NCBI GenBank assembly: GCA_024707365.1
Contig: JANPZV010000005.1
Coordinates: forward strand, 1,364,001-1,428,000
Direction: 5' to 3'
From: Terricaulis sp.
Lineage (GTDB): Bacteria; Pseudomonadota; Alphaproteobacteria; Caulobacterales; Aquidulcibacteraceae
DNA length: 64,000 nucleotides
The notes beneath the pieces were generated by a model. It made no database searches. It saw nothing but the letters and a program-made list of their open reading frames with translations, and was not told the origin of the DNA. Below, piece after piece: positions 9,201 to 20,589 of this stretch; position 1 is the first letter of the stretch; every line of letters begins with the position of its first letter. The position numbers and the translations under genes are program-made.

Positions 9201-10849
9201 AGCTCGCGCGCAATATCGCGCTCTATCGCGCCGCCCGCGCCAAGGCCGGGCATGCCGGTGAGGGGCGCGTCACGCTTATGCTGCACGCGTTTGCCGGTGC
9301 ATGCGATGACAGTGTGCGCGAGATCGTGCGCGCGCCGATGAAATCCTATCTTGGCAGCGCGATTGATCTGGTGCGCGATGCAGCGTGGAGCTTCCCCCAC
9401 CTTCATCCAGAAAAGCCAGCAGACCGGAAAAACGCCAAAGGAAATCTTCGACGCCGAGCCGCTCAAGCCTGAGGAGCTCGACGCGCTGCTCGATCATGCT
9501 TTTGAGCGGTATTTTGTCACGAGCGGGCTGTTCGGCTCTGTCGAAACATGCGTGGAGATGGTCGGCAAAGTGCAGGGCATTGGCGTCGATGAGATTGCCT
9601 GCCTTGTCGATTTCGGCGTCGACGCCGATCGCGCGATCGAGCATCTGCCCTATCTGCGCCAAGTGATGGACGCCGCTGAGCGTTCGCTTGCGCCGATGCA
9701 GCGTTACACTGTGGCCGAAGATATCCGCCATTTCGACGCTACCCACCTGCAATGTACCCCTTCGATGGCGCTCATGCTGGCGGGGATGCAGATGTCGCCG
9801 CGATGCAGCGGCTTAAGGCGATTATGGTGGGCGGGGAGGCGCTGCCGCTGGATTTGGCGCAGGCGCTGCGCGCGCGGGCGCCGGGCGCGAAGCTGCTCAA
9901 CATGTATGGGCCGACTGAAACCACGATCTGGTCAACGGTTGCCGAGCTCAACGAGATCGGCAGTTTCATTCCGCTGGGCGAGGCCATCGCCAACACCACG
10001 CTGCGCATCGTCAACGCCGATGGGCGCCGCCAGCCTGCCCTGGCGGCGGGCGAGTTGTGGATCGGCGGCGCCGGCGTCTCGCAAGGATATTGGGAGCGCG
10101 CGGATCTGAACGCCGATCGCTTCGTTGCGCCGCACGATAGCCAAGGCGAGATCATGTATCGCACCGGCGATCTGGTGCGCCGTCATGCCAATGGCGCGCT
10201 CGAATTTCTCGGTCGGATCGATCATCAGGTCAAAATTCGCGGGCACCGCATCGAGCTTGGCGAGATCGAGGCGGCGCTGGCGGCGGATCCGAGCATCGGG
10301 CAGGTGGTCGTGGTGGCGCGGGGCGCAGCCAGCGATGCGCGTCTCGTGGCCTATTGCATCGCGAAAGCCGGCGCGGCGTTCGATGAAAAAGCGGTGCGTG
10401 AGCGGCTGGCGCGAACCTTGCCGGAGATCATGGTGCCGGCGGCCTTTGTCGCACTCAGCGCAATGCCGCTGACGCCGAACGGCAAGATTGACCGCAAGGC
10501 GCTGCCCGAGCCGAGTGTCGCGGCGGCGGGCGTCAGCGAGGCGCCCTCCGATGAGACTGAAGCCAAAGTGGCGGCGCTTTGGGGCGAGTTGCTGGGCCTT
10601 GATCGCATCGGCGTCACCGATAATTTCTTCGATCTCGGCGGCCATTCCTTGTTGGCGTTCCAAATGTTGCGGCGCATTCAAGCAGAGATGAACAGCGACG
10701 TGACCATCACGGATGTGTTCAGGTTCTCCACCGTGCGCGCGCTGGCGACGCGCATCCGCGGCGATGAAGCCGAAAACACTGTGGATCAGGGCGTGGATCG
10801 CGCGCGGGCGCGTCTCGCGGCGCGCCGCCGCGGCCGGGTTGAGGCATAA
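6283..10849 (+). CDS. NRPS loading module: formyltransferase - C-like remnant - A domain with inserted luciferase-like monooxygenase - T (four frame breaks)
   Basis: Read across breaks near 6860, 9160, 9397 and 9785, this is one protein of about 1,520 residues. Order: formyltransferase catalytic domain (6283-6850; INFHDGPLPRY with Asn and His, Asp in KADAGG), then the YFGR linker and an Fmt-C-like domain (6858-7150). Next is a short condensation-like remnant without an HHxxxD motif (7200-7900), and the A-domain N-half with YTSGSTGKPKG and FDISVLELFW (7930-8600). A MupA/Atu3671-type FMN luciferase-like monooxygenase follows (about 8605-9690). Then come the A-domain C-half (YGPTETT, YRTGDLV, NGKIDRKAL) and a carrier domain (LGGHSL, about 10640). 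It should activate an amino acid, with formylation and flavin oxygenation as likely tailoring. No true condensation domain is present, as expected for a starter module. The PKS begins 5 bases downstream. Confidence 0.85.
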
Positions 10850-10854
10850 ACATC

Positions 10855-13800
10855 ATGGCCGATGAAAACAGCATCGCCATTGTTGGCATGGCTGGGCATT
10901 TCCCTGGCGCGCGAAATGTGAACGAATTCTGGGCCATGCTGGCGGCCGGACGCGACGCCACAAAATGGCTGACCGTGGACGAGTTGATCGCCGCGGGCGA
11001 GCGCATGTCGGCCATCCAGGATCCGAATTATGTGCGGGCGACGATGCAATTGCCCGACATGGAAATGTTCGATGCTGATTTCTTCGGCTTCACGCCGCGC
11101 GAAGCGTCGATCCTTGATCCGCAGCACCGGCATTTTATCGAATGTTGCTGGGAGGCGCTCGAAGATGCCGGGCGCGTGCCTGAGACGTTCGACGGATCAA
11201 TCGGCGTGTTCGGCGGCTGCGGCATGCAGGCGTACATGGCCTATAATCTGCTCAGCAATCCCGATCTGGTTGATCAGATCGGCATGTTTTTGCTGCGCCA
11301 CACCGGCAACGACAAAGACTTCCTCACCACGCGCGTGTCTTACCTGCTGAATCTGCAGGGGCCGTCCGTGGGCGTGCAAACCGCATGCTCGACCTCGCTG
11401 GTGGCGGTGCACGTCGCTTGTCAGAGCCTGCTCTCGCGCGAGTGCGACATGGCGCTGGCGGGCGGGGTCAGCATCGATCTGCCGCACGGACGCGGGTATC
11501 GCTACGCGGAAGGAGAGATTCTATCCTCAACGGGCCGTTGCCGCGCATTTGATGATGAGGCGAACGGCACGCTGTTTGGCAGTGGCGCGGGCGTGGTGGC
11601 GTTGCGCCGCCTCGAAGACGCGCTCGCCGATGGCGATAACATCCACGCCGTCATCCTCGGTTCGGCAATCAATAATGATGGCGCGCGCAAGGCTGGCTAT
11701 CTCGCGCCGAGCGTGGACGGGCAGGCCGTTGCGGCGGCCGAAGCGCTGATGATTTCAGGCGTCGAACCGGCGAGCGTTGATTATATCGAAGCGCACGGCA
11801 CCGGCACGCTTGTGGGCGATCCGATTGAACTTGCCGCTTTGCAGCAGGCTTATAAGGGCGCGGGCGCGGGCACAGTCGGCATCGGCTCGCTGAAGACCAA
11901 TATCGGCCACCTCGACACCGCCGCGGGCGTCGCCTCGATGATGAAGGTGGCGCAGGCGCTGCGTCATGAGCGGCTGCCCGCCTCGCTCAATTTTTCAAAG
12001 CCGAACTCCCGGTTCGATCTGGCGCGCAGCCCGTTTAAGGTTGTCACCGAAGGTCGGCCGTGGTCGCGCCGCGCCACCCCTCGCCGCGCTAGCGTCAATT
12101 CGCTCGGCGTGGGCGGCACCAATGCGCACGTTGTTCTGGAGGAGGCGCCGGTGCGCACGCCATCGCGCGCGACGGGTCCGCAAATTCTGACGTTCTCGGC
12201 GAAAAATGCGGCGTCGCTGGATGGATTGGTCGGCAAGTGGGGCGCATTTCTCGATGCGCCAGGGCCGGATTTCTCGTTGGCTGACGCAGCCTATACCACC
12301 CAAGTTGGGCGCAGAGCGTTTCAACGCCGCCTAGCGGTCGTTGCGCGCGATGCCGGTGATTTGGCGGAAAAGCTGACGCGCCCGGCAGAACTCAAGCGCC
12401 TCATCGGCGTTGCGCCCGATGCTGCGCCGCGCATCGCTTTCATGTTCCCAGGCGGAGGCGCGCAATATCCGAACGCGGCGCGCAAGCTTTACGAAGCAAA
12501 CCCGATCTTCCGCGCGGCGGTCGAAGAATGCTTCGCCAGCATGCCTGCTCAGGCGCCGGCCGATTTGCGCAAGCACATGTTCGAGGCGGCCGATCCTGAA
12601 GCGGCTCGGCTGGTGCTCGAACAGCCGATGTTCTCGCTGCTTTCGGTATTTGTTGTTGAGTATGGCTTGGGCAAGCTCTGGGCCAATTGGGGCGTGGAGC
12701 CAGCGGTCGCTATCGGTCACAGCGCTGGCGAATACGTCGCGGCCGTGCTCGCTGGCGTGATGACGCTGAAGGACGCGCTTGGCGTCGTTGCGCTGCGCGG
12801 GGAGATTTTTGAAAGCGCGCCTGCAGGCGGCATGCTGAGCGTGAAAACCTCAGAGGCGAACGTGCGCGCGCTGATGGGCGATGAGCTTGATCTTGCGGTT
12901 GTGAACGGGCCGGAGCTCACGGTTGTTTCCGGCGCGAAAGCGCCGCTCGCGGCATTTGCGGCGCGTTTGGATGAAGCCGGCATCGAGCACGCCACCATCC
13001 GCATTCGCGTCGCCGCGCACTCGCGCATGCTGGATGACGCCCTGCCGCGCTTCCGTGCGTTCCTCGATACAGTGCGCTTCAGTGAGCCGAAGCTGCCGTT
13101 CATCAGCAACCTTTCGGGCCGCATCGCCGCGCCGGGCGAGGTGACGAACGCCGATTATTGGGTGAGGCACCTGCGTCATGCGGTGCGTTTCGCGGATGGC
13201 CTGCGCGCGGCGCTGGCCGAACCGCACACGATTCTGCTTGAAGTCGGCCCCGGCCAATCTTTGTCTGCGCTCGCCAGCTTGGCCGATGGCGCACACGATC
13301 CGCTCGCGGTGATCGCCTCAACGCCAGCGCCCAAAGAGGCGCAGGACGATGAAGTGTTCGCGTATGAAGCCCTGGGTCAGCTCTGGGCGCATGGCGCGCC
13401 GATCGATTTCTCGCGTGCGCGCGAACCTGGCCGCTATAACCGCATCTCGCTGCCGACCTATGCGTTCGAGCGCAAACGCCACTGGATTGAGCCTGGCCGG
13501 GGTCTCGCCGCCGCCGAGCCGGAGGCTGTGGCGGTGTTGCGCCGCGCCGATATCAAGGATTGGTTTGACGAGCGGGTGTGGGAGCGGGCGCCTTCTGCAG
13601 GGGCCGCCGCCATCGAGGGCCCGCATATTGTCTTCACCGATGGCTCGCCATTGTCGCAGCAAATCGTTGCAGAGCTTGAGGCGCGCCGGATGCGCTGCGT
13701 GCTGGTGGCGCAAGGAGAGCGTTTCGCTTGCACGGGCGAGGATCAATACACCCTCAACCCGGCGTCGGGAGATGATTTCGGCGCGCTGATCGATGCGGTG

Positions 13801-16800
13801 TCTAATGACGCGCTGCCGCCTGTCGCTTTGCTGTATCTGTGGCCGCGTACAGCCGCGCGCGATAACGCCAACGCGGTGTTCGACGCGACGTTCAATCTCG
13901 CCAAAGCCATGCAAGTGCGTGGGTGGGAAGATGGCGTGCGTCTGCTCGCTGTGACTGAAAGCGCGCTGCCGGCAGGGGCGCTGCCGCCGCGCAATCCGTT
14001 GCAGGCGCTGACGATTGGCCCAGTGCGAGCGCTGGCCGCAGAATCGCCGGGCGTGCGCGCGCGCGTGCTTGATCTGGATGACGCGGGCGAAGGCGCTGCG
14101 GCGCGCGTGCTTGCGGAGCTTCAGGCTTGGGAGGACCCGCCGATCGTCGCCTGGCGCGGTGACGAGCGTTTGGTCGAAACGCTGAAGCCGCTGGCGGGCG
14201 CCAAGCCGCGTTTTGCGCCGCGCGAAGAGGGCGTCTACCTGATCAGCGGCGGCATGGGCGGCATTGGCCATCAACTGGCGCGCTATCTTGCATCGTCGGC
14301 GCGCGCGCGGCTTGTGCTGCTTGGGCGCGGCCCGGTGCTGGCGCGCGAGCAATGGGCGCATGCGGCTGAAGGGTATGGTGCGCCAACCGATGTGGCGCGG
14401 GCGCGGGCGTGGCTTGAACTGGAAGCGCTTGGCGCGGAGGTTCTGCCTGTCTCGGCTGACGTGACCGACGCTGGCGCCATGCGCGCCGTGCTGGAACTCG
14501 CGCGGGAGCGCTTTGGCGCGCTCAACGGGTGTTTTCCACGCAGCGGGCGCGATCGATGATGCGCCGATTGCTGCGAAGGATTTGGCGGATGCGCACAACG
14601 TGCTTTCGCCGAAGGTCGATGGCGCGCGCGTGCTCAATGAGCTTATCCCTGATGGCGCAGTGGATGTGTTCGCGGTGTTTTCTTCAACCAGCGTGCTGCT
14701 CGAAGCGCCTGGGCAAAGCGATTACATCGCCGCCAACCGCGCACTCGATCGATCGCTGCGGCGCGCAGCGACGGTTTGAGCATCGCCTGGGGGATGTGGG
14801 CCGATATCGGAATGGCAAAGCGCGTGGTGGACGCCGCAGCCAGTGGCGCGGCCGATCCGCATGCGCATCCGCTGCTCGGCGTGCGCACTGATGATGAAGA
14901 CGGCGTGATCCGCTTCTCGGCCACTTATGCGGCTGAGCGCCTCTGGGTGCTGGCTGAGCACAGGATCGACGGCTTCGCGGTGTTGCCGGGTACGGCCTAT
15001 ATTGAGATCGCCAATGCAGCTGCGTTGCGCGGCGGGCTCGGCGCTTCGGTTGCGCTGCGTCATCTGAATTTCCTTTCGCCGCTGATCGTGAGTGAAGGCC
15101 GCTCACGCCAGGCGCGCGTGACGTTGAGCCCGCTTGCAGATGATGGCTATCGCATCGAGGTCGAGAGCCGCGCCAACGCTGCTGAGGAGTGGCAGCTGCA
15201 CTTCGAGGCGCAGATTGGCGCTTTTACCGCCGCGCCCGCGCCGATTGAGCCGGTGCAGGCCGAGCAAACGATTACAGCTGAACGCCTTTTGATCGCCGAT
15301 CGCGGCGTCGATTTTGGGCCGCGCTGGCGCAACGTGCGCGTTGCTGCGCGGGGTGAAGGTGTGGTCTCGGCTGAGTTCGCCTTGAGCAAAGAATTTGCCG
15401 ATGACGTGCGGACCTTCCGTGCCCACCCGGCCTTGCTCGATACGGCGGCGGCGACAGGGCTCTTCCTGATTGATGCAGACGGCGATGGCGGGGTCTACGC
15501 GCCGGTTTCGATGGAGGCTGTGCGCCTGTTTAGCGCGCTGCCGGCAGAGCTTTACGCGCGCGCGCGCATGGTGTCGGCGCCTGATGCTGTTGATGCGGTG
15601 TTTGACGTTGATATCAGCGACGCCTCAGGCGCTGTGATCGCAAGAAATCCGCGGGGCGGCGTATCGGCGTATCGTGTTTGATGCGGCGGCTGCGGCGTTT
15701 GCCGCGCCCTTGCGCGCCGACGCCAGCGTGGCTGAGCGGATGCTCGCAGCGGGCATCCGTGCGGACGAGGCCGATAAGGTGATGGCGCACTTGTTCGCAA
15801 GCAGCGCGCGCGCGCTGGTTGTCTCGCCTGTTGATATTGCGATCACCCGCGCCGCCTCGGGCGCGACGGCCGTGGCTAAACCGCGCGCCGCAGCCGAAAG
15901 CGCGGTGTCGAGCGCCGATTGGGTGGATGAGGTCGAAAAGCGCGTGGCCGAGATGTGCGCCGATATTCTTGGCGTCGATGACCTTGGCCCGGATGCTGAG
16001 TTCTTGTCCTATGGCGGCGGCTCGCTCGCAGGCGTGCGCCTGTTTGCGCGCATCCGGCGTGAATTGGGCGCCGAGCTTTCGTTGAGCGCGCTGCTGCACG
16101 AGCCGACGATACGCGGGCTGGCGACTTTGGTGCGCGCCAACATGCCTCAGAAGCAGCAAGAGCAAGCGCCAGCGCCGGCGCCGAAGGAGGTCGCGGCGCA
16201 AGCGCCAGCTTCTGCCGCGCAAGCGGCGCCTGCGCCGGCGTCCAATGTGACGCCGCTGCCGCGCCGCTCAAAATGGACGCCGCTTGTGCCTATGGGCGGG
16301 CAGAAGCTTTCCGGCCAGCGCCCCGTGTTCCTGATCCATGGCTGGCTTGGAAACGTGGTGTGGCTCAAGCCGTTGGCGGATGAGTTGCGCACGGACATGC
16401 CGGTATATGGCGTTGAGGCGCAGGGCATAGACGGCACTTTGCCGTTCCTGGAATCCATTGAGGAAATGGCGGCGCTCTATGTGCGCCACATCTTTACGAT
16501 CGATCCGATCGGGCCTTATCGGATCATTGGCTATTCCGGCGGCGGCGTGATCGCGTTTGAAATGGCGCAAATCATTCGCCGCAGCGGGCGCGAGGTCGAG
16601 CTTTTGGGCATGCTTGACACCTTGGCGCCCAGGGCGACCGTGCCGATGAGCTTTGCCGACAAGCTCAAATTCGCCACCAAGATGAGCCCTTCCTATCTCC
16701 TGGGGTGGCCGCTCAAAAGTCTGCGGCCGCTGCGCAGCATGTTGTTGCAGCGCTGGCGTGAGATCACCACGGGTGAGCGCACGACGCACCTTGAGGCGCT

Positions 16801-17092
16801 CTCTGATTTGTGCTCGGCCGCCTACATGCGCGCCCAAAATAAGTACAAGCCGCAACCCTACGATGGCGACATCGTGCTCTATCGCGCGATGCAGGCAGAG
16901 GCGCTTTTCCTCCGTGCAGGGCCGTTGCTCGGATGGGACGATGTGTTCAGCGGCAATGCGGATGTGGTGATGCTCGACGCCGATCACGGGCTGCTGAACA
17001 AAAAGAAATCGCTGGACACGCTGGTCGAGGATTTGCGTCGTCGCCTTGACGTTGCAGAGCAGGCGCCGGCGGCTCAGCGCGAGATGCGATGA
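10855..17092 (+). CDS. Type I polyketide synthase KS-AT-KR-DH-ACP-TE (three frame breaks)
   Basis: Joined across breaks near 14530, 14765 and 15680, this is one protein of about 2,080 residues. KS: TACSTSLVAVH (Cys about residue 178), EAHGTGT and NIGHLDTAAG. AT: GHSAGEYVAA (Ser about 623) and AHSRMLD. KR: LISGGMGGIG plus the Ser-Tyr-Asn set FSSTS...SDYIAANR. DH: HRIDGFAVLPG (HxxxGxxxxP) and HPALLD. ACP: YGGGSLAGV. TE: GYSGGGVIAF and DADHGLL. It should extend the aminoacyl thioester by one ketide unit, reduce and dehydrate it to an enoyl thioester, and release it by the thioesterase. The KR-before-DH order is unusual for modular PKS. It follows the NRPS by 5 bases and overlaps the next gene by ATGA. 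Confidence 0.9.
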
Positions 17093-18033
17093 TCGCGCGT
17101 CTGGCTCCGCTTTTTCCCGTGATTGCGCTCGTTGTTGTGCTGGCGACGATCGCATTGCTTTGTTTGGCCGTTTGGCTCGAGTCGATGGCGCTCACCAATC
17201 CTCCTGGGTATCGCCAGCCCGATCCGCGCACGTTCAGCTATACGCGGACGCCGCGAAGCGAACTTGGGCTGGAATACGAGGATATCTCCTTCGCCGCGCC
17301 AAGCCAGGAGGTCATCCGCGCCTGGCTTGTGCCCGCGCCGGAGGACGCCAAGCGCGTGGCGGCGGTGCTGGTGCATGGCCGCGGCGGCGACCGTGCGGCG
17401 GTGATGGGGTTCATGCCGCTGCTGCACGAGTTGGGCGCGGGCGTCGTGGCGATCGATCTGCGCGAGAACGGTTTGAGCGCGGGCTCGGGCCGCGGCACCA
17501 CGATTGGGATGCGTGAGGCGGAAGATGTGGCGGCCGCAGCGGCGGAGATGCGGCGGCGCGGCTATGAGAGGGTGGTGCTGATCGGCTGCTCGCTTGGGGC
17601 CTCGGCGTCGATCCTCGCCGCAGCGAGAGATACGTCGATCGATGGAGTGTTCGCTGATAGCCCCATTGCCTATTTCGACCGGTTCGTGGCCGAGATCGCC
17701 GACAAACGCTTGGCCAAGTTTGGCGTGTCCGCGCCGTGGGCGACGGCGATCTGGGGGCGAGCCGTCTTAGCGCTCACGCGCGCGCGGCTGGGCCTGCGGG
17801 ACTATGAGGGGTCGGCGGACGCGGTGGGGCGCATTGCCCCTCGTCCTGTCATGCTTGCCTATGGCGACCAGGATGCGTTGACCGCACCGGCCACGCACGG
17901 GCAAGCCCTGGCCGCGCAGGCCGGGGACGGCGCATCCTTGTGGGTGGTTGAGGGCGCTGGCCATTGCGAAGCGCCGTTTGCGGCGCCGGACGCCTTCCGG
18001 GCGCGTATTCTTGCGTTGCTGGACGGCGGCTGA
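17089..18033 (+). CDS. Membrane-anchored alpha/beta hydrolase
   Basis: 314 residues with one N-terminal hydrophobic helix (about 8-32), then an alpha/beta-hydrolase fold: HGRGGD oxyanion region, nucleophile motif GCSLGAS, acid region YGDQDALTAP and the final histidine in GAGHCEAP. It starts inside the PKS stop (ATGA overlap), so it belongs to the NRPS-PKS operon. It may trim, hydrolyse or export-couple the product at the membrane; that is inference. A general esterase or peptidase role cannot be excluded. Confidence 0.75.
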   Translation: MIARLAPLFPVIALVVVLATIALLCLAVWLESMALTNPPGYRQPDPRTFSYTRTPRSELGLEYEDISFAAPSQEVIRAWLVPAPEDAKRVAAVLVHGRGGDRAAVMGFMPLLHELGAGVVAIDLRENGLSAGSGRGTTIGMREAEDVAAAAAEMRRRGYERVVLIGCSLGASASILAAARDTSIDGVFADSPIAYFDRFVAEIADKRLAKFGVSAPWATAIWGRAVLALTRARLGLRDYEGSADAVGRIAPRPVMLAYGDQDALTAPATHGQALAAQAGDGASLWVVEGAGHCEAPFAAPDAFRARILALLDGG

Positions 18034-18047
18034 GCGGCTAGTTGATA

Positions 18048-18065
18048 CCCCGCAATTTGGCGGGG
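18048..18065 (+). terminator. Hairpin after the NRPS-PKS operon
   Basis: CCCCGC - AATTTG - GCGGGG lies 14 bases after the hydrolase stop. The stem is 6 bp and G/C-only, but no clear U tract follows, so termination is plausible rather than certain. Confidence 0.35.
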
Positions 18066-18288
18066 CCCTGCGCGTTAGAGCGGCTGCGGGCCAGGGTCGG
18101 GTTGGCCTACTTTTTGCGTTTTCGCCAAAACCGGGGATGAGGCGCCCAAAGCAGCGCCTCAAGCACGGTGCGCCATGATGATCATAGCGTAAAATTTGAG
18201 CAAGGCGGGCGGAGTTTCCCGGCTGTCTTAACGGCTCTTATGCGCCGATTTGAGATGTCTCTTAGTTAAGTTGGTATCAGGCGCATCA

Positions 18289-20004
18289 ATGACTGAATCT
18301 GCATCAGGCAAGAGGGAGAATGTTTCGGTCAACAAGGCCGTTCGGCAGGGGTTTCTCTGGAATCTGCTGAACTTTCTTATCTCGCAAGGGGCGGGGATCG
18401 CGATTTTCCTGCTTTTGTCGCGGGCTGTGACGCCGACGATCTACGGCGTGTTTGCGATCGCGGCCACCATTGTCGACCTGTTCGGGTTTCAGGGGCGATG
18501 GGCGGCGATGGATGCGTTGATCCAGCGCCGCGATTATTCGCAGCGCGCGCTTTCGACCGCGTTTTTCAGCCTCATGGGCGTGGTTGTCGCGCTGGTTGTT
18601 ATCTCAATTGCGTGCGCAGGGCTGATGGCGGACGCCTTCGGCGAGGCCTCGCTGAGCCACGTTCTGCCCGCGCTGGCGATCACGCTCCTGTTTACGCCGC
18701 CGATCATCATCATGGACGCGCTGATCATGCGGAATTTACAATTCCGCGCTTCAGCGATCCGTTCAATTGTCGGCACATTGTTCGGCGGCGCTGCTGGCTT
18801 GGCGGTCGCCTTCAGTCCTGCAGTGGAGTGGGCGCTTGTCGCGCAACGCCTCGTTACCTCCGTGGTGACGCTGGTGGTCATGTTCGCGTTCACGCGTTGG
18901 ATCCCGCAATGGACATTCGACACCGCAAGTGTCGGCGGCTTCTTACGCCGCAGCCTCCAGCTCTGGGCGACTTCCATCCTCTCGTCGTTGCAAACCTCCG
19001 TTGTGCACGCGGCTGTCGGCTTTCGGGCGGGGGTCGAGGCGCTGGGCCTTGTGATTGTGGCGCGGCGGTTTGAAAACCTTCTGCATGGCCCTGTCACGAC
19101 ACCGATCCAGGCGCTTTGGGTGCCTGTATTGTCGGTGCTGCGCTCGGACATGGGCGAGAGCTGGCGGTTGTTTTTGCGGCTTTCGCAATTGACGGCTTTG
19201 GTGGCGCTGCCTGCATTTGTGGGGCTAAGCCTGGTCGCGCACGAGCTTGTCGTGCTGCTGCTTGATGCGCGTTATCATGATGCTGATGACATCCTTGTCG
19301 TCATCGCATTGCATGGCCTTTTCATTCCGGTGGGGTATTTCGCCAACCTGGTTTTCACCGGTCTCGATCGCAGCGATCTGTCACTAAAGTTCTCGCTGAT
19401 TGGCGTCATTTGCTACATCCCGGCGATCTGGCTGGCGTCTGCCTATGGAGCGGTCGCGGCGCTATGGGTGAGCTTTGTAGCCAGCGGCGCGCTCGGCCTG
19501 GTGGCGACATTCGTTCAAATTCGCATGTTCCAAGGGCGTTATCTTGAGTTCGCTAAGGCGTTGGCGCCGGGGTATTCCGGCATCGCGGCAATGGCGTCGG
19601 CCGTGCTCGCGCTTAAGCATTTTCTGCCAATCGAAAACAGCATATTGACCCTCGTCATCAGCATGGCGGTCGGCGCTGTGGTGTACGGCGCTTGGCTTAT
19701 CCTGTTTCACCGAAGCCAATTGATGGAGGCTTGGCGCTTTTTTTTCAAGTTCGCGGGCCGGCGGCGGACTCAACGCGGCGGTGTCGTAGCCGGGCAAAGG
19801 GTGCGCTTGCGATGCGCCTCAGGGGCGGAGAGATTAATGTGCAGCCGCCTCGCCGAACGGCGCGGCGCGGTGGCTGCAGGCAATAAGGGGCGGACAACAT
19901 GGCGATCTCTCGGCTCAAGGCCGTGGCCAAGACCGTTTACGGCCGGGTCATGGCGCGGTCGCAAATCGCGGCCTATTTGGCGCAATCGGACGCACGCCGG
20001 CTGA
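18289..20004 (+). CDS. Polysaccharide flippase (Wzx-like, MATE/MOP superfamily); C-terminal tail doubtful
   Basis: A polytopic protein with about 12-14 helices, beginning NKAVRQGFLWNLLN and YGVFAIAATIVDLFGFQG, typical of O-antigen or exopolysaccharide flippases that move lipid-linked repeat units to the periplasm. Start ATG 18289; an in-frame ATG at 18250 is further from the domain. The last 85 residues (after a run of nine T near 19736-19745) are arginine-rich, non-membrane, and overlap the next gene by about 100 bases. A frame slip in the T run would end the protein near 19789 or 19886 instead. It heads a block of glycosyltransferase and methyltransferase genes. Confidence 0.85.
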   Translation: MTESASGKRENVSVNKAVRQGFLWNLLNFLISQGAGIAIFLLLSRAVTPTIYGVFAIAATIVDLFGFQGRWAAMDALIQRRDYSQRALSTAFFSLMGVVVALVVISIACAGLMADAFGEASLSHVLPALAITLLFTPPIIIMDALIMRNLQFRASAIRSIVGTLFGGAAGLAVAFSPAVEWALVAQRLVTSVVTLVVMFAFTRWIPQWTFDTASVGGFLRRSLQLWATSILSSLQTSVVHAAVGFRAGVEALGLVIVARRFENLLHGPVTTPIQALWVPVLSVLRSDMGESWRLFLRLSQLTALVALPAFVGLSLVAHELVVLLLDARYHDADDILVVIALHGLFIPVGYFANLVFTGLDRSDLSLKFSLIGVICYIPAIWLASAYGAVAALWVSFVASGALGLVATFVQIRMFQGRYLEFAKALAPGYSGIAAMASAVLALKHFLPIENSILTLVISMAVGAVVYGAWLILFHRSQLMEAWRFFFKFAGRRRTQRGGVVAGQRVRLRCASGAERLMCSRLAERRGAVAAGNKGRTTWRSLGSRPWPRPFTAGSWRGRKSRPIWRNRTHAG

Positions 20005-20576
20005 ATCTGGGGTGCGGGCATAACGTGCTGCCTGGCTGGCTCAATGTCGATCTTGAGGGCGGTCGGCACGGTAAAACCTTCATGAATGCGCTGCGCCCGT
20101 TTCCGCTGCCGGACGCTTCAATTGACGCCATTCTTTGCGAGCATTTGATCGAGCATGTCCCGGCTGAGGGCGGTGTGTTCTTGCTGAAAGAGGCGTTTCG
20201 GGTGCTTAAGCCAGGCGGCGTCATCCGCGTGATCACGCCCGATCTTGAAGGGTTGGCGCGCATGTGCGTGCAGGCCCCCAACGACGCTGAGCGGCGCTAT
20301 CTCGATTTCGTGGCGCAATTGCATAAGCGCCCGTCGATCGAGCCGTCCGATGCGCTGAACTACATTTTCTACGAATACGGGCATCGCCATATTTACAGCG
20401 TGGCGCGCTTGCGTGCCGTGCTTGACGAGGCCGGCTTCAAGGACATCAGCGAAAGCCGCGCGGGGGCGCCTTCAAACCCCGCGTTTATTGGCGCTGAAGG
20501 TCATCCCGCCTTTATGGGCGCCGAAAACGACGCGATCGAGGCTTTCGCGCTCGAAGCGGTCAAGCCAGAGCGCTGA
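19899..20576 (+). CDS. SAM-dependent methyltransferase (type 11)
   Basis: 225 residues. The SAM site LNLGCGHNVLPGWLNVDL is near residue 35. It is followed by the post-I acidic position, CEHLIEHVP, and the FRVLKPGGVIRVITPDLEG strand typical of Methyltransf_11 proteins in polysaccharide loci. A good ribosome site (AAGGGG) precedes the ATG. The substrate may be a sugar of the surface glycan or its lipid carrier; nothing in the sequence fixes this. Confidence 0.85.
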   Translation: MAISRLKAVAKTVYGRVMARSQIAAYLAQSDARRLNLGCGHNVLPGWLNVDLEGGRHGKTFMNALRPFPLPDASIDAILCEHLIEHVPAEGGVFLLKEAFRVLKPGGVIRVITPDLEGLARMCVQAPNDAERRYLDFVAQLHKRPSIEPSDALNYIFYEYGHRHIYSVARLRAVLDEAGFKDISESRAGAPSNPAFIGAEGHPAFMGAENDAIEAFALEAVKPER

Positions 20577-20589
20577 GGCGATCGCGCGC

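Noticed and set aside
13318..14637. 439-residue open frame on the minus strand inside the PKS
   Set aside because: Arg/His-rich composition with no motif; it is the antisense shadow of GC-rich PKS coding sequence.
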